In this document: one piece after another, positions 59,834 to 64,000 of the stretch
Position numbering within the stretch: position 1 is the stretch's first letter
Layout: every line of letters begins with the position of its first letter
From: Anastatus disparis
Taxonomy: Eukaryota; Arthropoda; Insecta; Hymenoptera; Eupelmidae
Direction of reading: 5' to 3'
Length of the DNA: 64,000 nt
NCBI GenBank assembly: GCA_017163975.1
Contig: JAFFSR010000291.1
Location: forward strand, 3,849,001-3,913,000
Translations under genes and position numbers: made by a program
Notes under the pieces: model-generated
What the model was told of the DNA's origin: nothing
What the model saw: only the letters and a program-made list of their open reading frames with translations
The model's database searches: none

Positions 59834-61858
59834 TATGAATTCAGTTAGTAAACTGTATCTCGAGAACTACTCGATAGATTTGCTTCTAATTTTGCATGGA
59901 ATTTAGTTTTGTGATTAACTTGCTGGGAAGCTATTGATAATTTGGTTCTTCCAGCTTAGTTTTCATTTTAAAGTTTTTAAAAAAAAAAAAAAAAAATTCG
60001 ATTTTTCGTTTTTTGGTTTTTTTTTGTTTACTACTCGATGAATTTGCTTCAAAATTTGCATGGAATTTATTTCTGATTGCCCGGATAAAATAAATTTTTA
60101 AAAACTGATTTTCTTAGCTCAGTTTAATTTTAGAGCATTTTGAAATTTTTGAAAAAAATGTTTCTATTTATTAAGCCAATAAAATCTTAAAAACTACTCG
60201 ATGGATTTACTTCAAATTTTCCATACAATTCAATTTTTTGATGAACTGGTGCGGAAGCTATTGGGAATTGGTTTTCTTAGCGCAGTTTTTTTTTAGAATC
60301 ATTTTAAGAATTTTTAAAAAATTTCGATTTTTCATTTTTTTTGTATTTTACGTAAACTACTCGAAGAATTTGTTCGAAAATTTGTATGGAACTTTATTTC
60401 GACTGCCAAAATTATTAAAAATTTTGTAAACTAATTTTCTTAGCGCACTTTTAATTTTAGAGCATTTTTAAAATTTTTTAAAAAATTTTTATTTTTAATT
60501 TTTTTCTATTTTACGAAAACCATTCGATAGATTTGCTCCAAAATTTGTATGCAATTAATTCGCTACTATCTGAAGAAAACAAGCTTTGGAATACTAATTT
60601 TCTCAGCGCAGTTTTAATTTTAGAGCACTTTGAAAATTTTCTAAAAAATTTTTATTTTTCATTTATTTTCTTTTATGCGTTAACCATACTATAAATTTTC
60701 TCCAAAATTTTCATACAATTAATTCGCTATTGTCTGAAAAAAATAAGCTTTTGGAAACTAATTTTCTTAGCGTGGTTACAATTTTAGAGAATTTTAAAGA
60801 TTTAAAAAAAAATATCGATTCTTCTTTTCTTATTTTTTTTTATTCTACGTAAAGTACTCGATAGATTTGTTCTAAAAATTACAGGGAAATCATTTGCAAC
60901 TGCCAAAAGAAGAGAAATTTTCAAAAATTGATTTTCATAGCGTAGTTTTAATTTTAGAGCATTTTTAAAATTTTAAAAAAGAAATTTTGAAAAGAAAATG
61001 TTATTTATTTAACCAGTTAGATCTCGAAAATTACTCTATGGATTTGCTTCAAATTTTGTATACCATCTATGTTTTTGTATAACTAGGCGGGAAGCTATAG
61101 AAAATTTGTATTCATAGTGTATTTTTTTTTATTATAGAGCCATTTTAAGAATTTGAAAAAATTTTCGATTTTTAATTTTTTTTTTGTATTTTACGTAAGT
61201 TAATTGATGAGTTTGCTTTGAGATTTCCATGGGAATAATTTGCATCTGCCAAAAGAAGGATAACTTTTATAAACCGATCTTTTTAGCGTAGTTTTCTTTT
61301 TAGAAAATTTTAAAAATTTTCTTAAAAATTTTCATATTTCAGTATTTTTCCATTTTACGTAAAGTACTTGATAGAATTACTCTAAAATTTGTATACAAGT
61401 TATTTGCTACTGTCTTTATAAACCAAGTTTTAAATAAATAATTTTATTAGCGTACTTTTTGATCACTTCTTTTGTTTTCTGAGTTACTCTTGAAAATTTA
61501 TAATAGTACTACTGAATTTAATTACCGTTACTAAAATTGACTACTTGGATTTACCAAGCTTAGTCGTGATAAAAAGATATCCACAAGATAACAAAAATAA
61601 TAAATTCGAACCTATGTATAAGGCTAGCTAAAGTCAACAAAATTAAACACTTTAAAAGCTAACATTTAACCCAAACAAAATGTTGAAAAGGCAATTAACT
61701 AGCATATATATTCAAAATTTATAAAGTACAAAATGAATAAATATTAATGATGGACAATTTTTTTATATTAAAATCACATTTAAATAAATATAAAAAAATA
61801 ATGAAACTCAAAGAGCTCTATGAGAAAGCATTCCGCCAAAGCACTTGGCAGCGTTTTT
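59638..61858 (+). repeat. Repeat family 'AGAAAGCATT', copy C, ten ~165-bp units
   Basis: Left CTTTCTCATAGAGAAAG, a long (GT)n tract (59757-59828), then ten units marked by TTAGCGCAGTTTTAATTTTA variants (near 59951, 60108, 60275, 60438, 60600, 60764, 60935, 61113, 61284, 61446). It ends CGCCAAAGCACTTGGCAGCG. Confidence 0.85.
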
Positions 61859-62174
61859 TAGTTCATTTTGAGTAAAAAAGGTTCTCATGAACATATTGCT
61901 AAAATGCACTGAATCGGCAGAAAACAAATTGCAAAGTTTGAAAAAACGCGATTTTTTATAAATACGGTCGCTAACTACTGTAATCTTTAAGTTTATATTT
62001 TAACAAACAATTTAAGCTGTTGTGAGTTAAAATGAAATCAGTAGAAGCTGAGCTATAGGCTGTCAAAGTTTTAAAAAATCGCGTTTTTTCAAACTGCGAT
62101 TTTTTTTTGCCGATTCAGTTCATTTTAGCAATATGTTCATGAGAACCTTTTTTACTCAAAATGACCTAAAAAAT
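61854..62174. mobile_element. Foldback element (~320 bp)
   Basis: Arms TCATTTTGAGTAAAAAAGG... and complement pair over about 60 bp; an inner pair contains AAAAAACGCGATTTTTT-type sequence. Confidence 0.75.
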
Positions 62175-62398
62175 ATCATAATTTTTTTTTTTTTTTCTAA
62201 AAAACGTATTATTATAATTTGTTTATAAAAATTGTTAATAATTATTGAAATTATATGATTGTAAATGTCACGAAAGCTATTCATTAGACAACGAATATCA
62301 TATTATAAACGAATATAATATTGTGTAAGATATAATAAAAAACGTTCTTTCTAATATTTCTTGAGTTCTTGTACATTTATTAATTTAAGGAGTCTCAT

Positions 62399-62754
62399 AT
62401 GTCAGCTATGGTTTGTTGTTCATAAAAATTAAAAGTTTAAAGAACTCTTCAAAATTTTGATAAAAATTAATTTATACCTAGAAAAAAATTTCTGCAATTT
62501 TTCAAGTAGTCTTATCAACTAATTTTTTTATATGTGCTCACTCGAAGTCCGCGTGTTTTGTATCTCATAGTAGTAAAAAGATAAACTTTAAGTGAGCATA
62601 AATAATAAAATCAGTCGATAAGTCTAACTAAAAATTTGCAGAGATTTTTTTCCAGGTATAAATTAATGTTTTTCAAAATATTGAAGAATTTTTTAAACTT
62701 TTGATTATTATGAACAACAAACTATAGCAAACTATAGCTAGCACATGAGACTCC
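62399..62754. mobile_element. TTAA-flanked foldback element (356 bp)
   Basis: TTAA at 62395-62398 and 62755-62758. Ends GGAGTCTCATATGTCAGCTA / complement with one small insertion; arms about 150 bp. Confidence 0.8.
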
Positions 62755-62998
62755 TTAACGTGAATTTAAAAAAATAAAACTATATTTAAAACGTGTATGT
62801 ATGTGTACGGAAAACAAGACCAAAAAAAGTTTTAGTACATTGACAGACAATGTCTGTAATTTATAAGTAAAATTTGAACAGACATTTGTTTGTTAAATCC
62901 TTTAAAGACATTTTGTTTGTTAAAGTAACACACATTTTTGTCTATTAACTGGTTTTAACAGACTTTGTCTTTGATATTTCTAACTGTGAATAAACTAA

Positions 62999-63654
62999 TA
63001 GCAGCAGCTGTTTCAATTTTTCTTTATTTCTATAAGAGAAAAAACGACTTTTCTCCTCTATTTTTTAGAGAGGCCACTTCAGGTGCTAAAACATAAAATT
63101 TAATAACAACTGATAACAGTTTCTTAATGATTAAAAATTTCTAAATTCATCAACAATACATTAAAAAAACATCACCTAAAACAATACATTTTAGGCGTAA
63201 CAATAAAAATAAAAAATGAAACTTACAAGTATTAAACATGTGGTATTACATAACTATTTTTGTTTTATAAAAATGTATAATAATAGATATTTCTATTAAT
63301 AATAAAAATTTTCGCAATCTAATATGCGTCGTCATGATCTACGTGACATTATGAAGTATAAGTTATTCCAACGAATATAGACGCTGATAGAAGCGTACAT
63401 GGGAAATTTCTGCCAAAAATGAGTTGGTTCTGTTACCCAGCTACTTGGGGACGCCATCAAATCCCATGTATTTTTATATCTATATATATCATATATATAG
63501 CACATTTTTCATATGTATAGATATACAAACAATGTTGAAGTGTTACCCAGGCTTTCGGACGAAAAATGTAACCCAGAAGGGGTGGGGTTCGATTTTTCGA
63601 AAGACTGATATTTTTTTGTGCTTAACGTAGAATCCCAAAATTTAGAATGATGCT
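62999..63654. other. No recognised gene
   Basis: A segment at 63428-63590 has two GTTACCCAG phrases in a G+C-richer patch, suggesting part of an unidentified repeat. Nothing else is seen. Confidence 0.35.
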
Positions 63655-63675
63655 ATTCATAACACTCACTTAATT

Positions 63676-64000
63676 TATTTAGAAATCCCGTTTTCAATTT
63701 ATGGTTGCAATAGAAATTTATTCACTCGAACAAATCGCTATTGATATTTAGAATTGTAATAAGTATACAGAACACCATATTATGATGAGACATTTCGAAA
63801 TTTCTAATAGAGTTTTCAAAAGTATATGTTTGTACATTCTTTTGATACTTGAAAAAAGATTTTATTAGAAATTTCGAAATATTTTATAATTATATGGTGC
63901 TCTATATACGTGTTACGATTCTAAATATTAACTATAATTTATTCGAATAAATAAATTTCGATTGCAACCAGGAATTGAAAATGAAATTTCTAAATAATTC
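63676..64000. mobile_element. Foldback element reaching the window edge
   Basis: Left arm ATTTAGAAATCCCGTTTTCA... and right arm ...TGAAAATGAAATTTCTAAAT pair over about 150 bp with mismatches. The right end may lie outside. Confidence 0.7.

Larger units (their letters stand above)
59308..62998. repeat. Possible split element with CTGTTAA words at both ends
   Basis: CACGGTTAAAAACAATTG...GTCTGTTAAC (59308 on) and, inverted, CACAGTTAGAAATATC...GTCTGTTAAAA (to 62998) look like diverged ends. The sequence between is occupied by several later repeats. Boundaries are uncertain. Confidence 0.35.

Noticed and set aside
1..64000. tRNA or rRNA genes
   Set aside because: No cloverleaf with conserved A and B boxes or rRNA-like conserved stretches was found by eye.

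Overview
The window is eukaryotic nuclear DNA, very A+T-rich, with GT-AG spliceosomal introns and a dense, nested mass of transposable elements. The element families (Polinton-type PolB and integrase, Ty3/gypsy with env, TTAA-flanked foldbacks, PIF1 helicase debris) suggest an insect, possibly a hymenopteran, but no host gene is recognised that would fix the species.

Region 1 (1-9744) is a cluster with the hallmarks of a Polinton/Maverick or adintovirus-like element: a fibre-like coiled-coil protein, an integrase with chromodomain, a small OB-fold-like protein, a protein-primed family B DNA polymerase, an unrecognised two-exon protein and a six-exon Ser-rich protein. Integrase and polymerase carry frameshifts, so this copy is decayed, but several genes have splice sites that join in phase. 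Two genes (6963-7868 and 8452-9744) still read through completely. No packaging ATPase, protease or capsid gene is visible; such genes could lie left of the window.

Region 2 (about 9.8-18.2 kb) is tandem repeats and small terminal-inverted-repeat (TIR) elements, several nested, ending in a 2 kb foldback element and a perfect 67-nt hairpin.

Region 3 (19.2-25.7 kb) is one transposase pseudogene broken by a 3.6 kb repeat-filled TIR element and by a 390 bp TTAA-flanked foldback. Conceptual removal of both restores the local frame. An inverted fragment of a second transposase copy lies tail-to-tail with it. A 128-bp AACGTT-rich array follows.

Region 4 (28.8-47.9 kb) is a Ulp1-like (C48) peptidase pseudogene plus an unknown ORF, present as two diverged copies in inverted orientation. 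They are interrupted by a TA-flanked foldback, a 1.3 kb hairpin element, a second repeat-filled TIR element, and a complete 13.2 kb Ty3/gypsy-type LTR retrotransposon (32162-45400, target duplication ACTAC). That retrotransposon carries gag-pro-pol, an env-like glycoprotein, an extra ORF before gag and a long structured leader. All its genes carry stops or frameshifts.

Region 5 (48-64 kb) is more TIR and foldback elements, a 150-bp A+T array, a possible host promoter with first exon near 53.85-54.5 kb, a PIF1-helicase remnant, and three copies of a repeat family that differ in the number of internal 165-bp units.

The window reads as a transposon graveyard in which insertion order can often be deduced. 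The most interesting items are the intron-bearing PolB cluster, the exon-duplicating Ser-rich gene, the env-bearing retroelement with repeated leader stem-loops, and the TIR elements whose interior is a higher-order tandem repeat.
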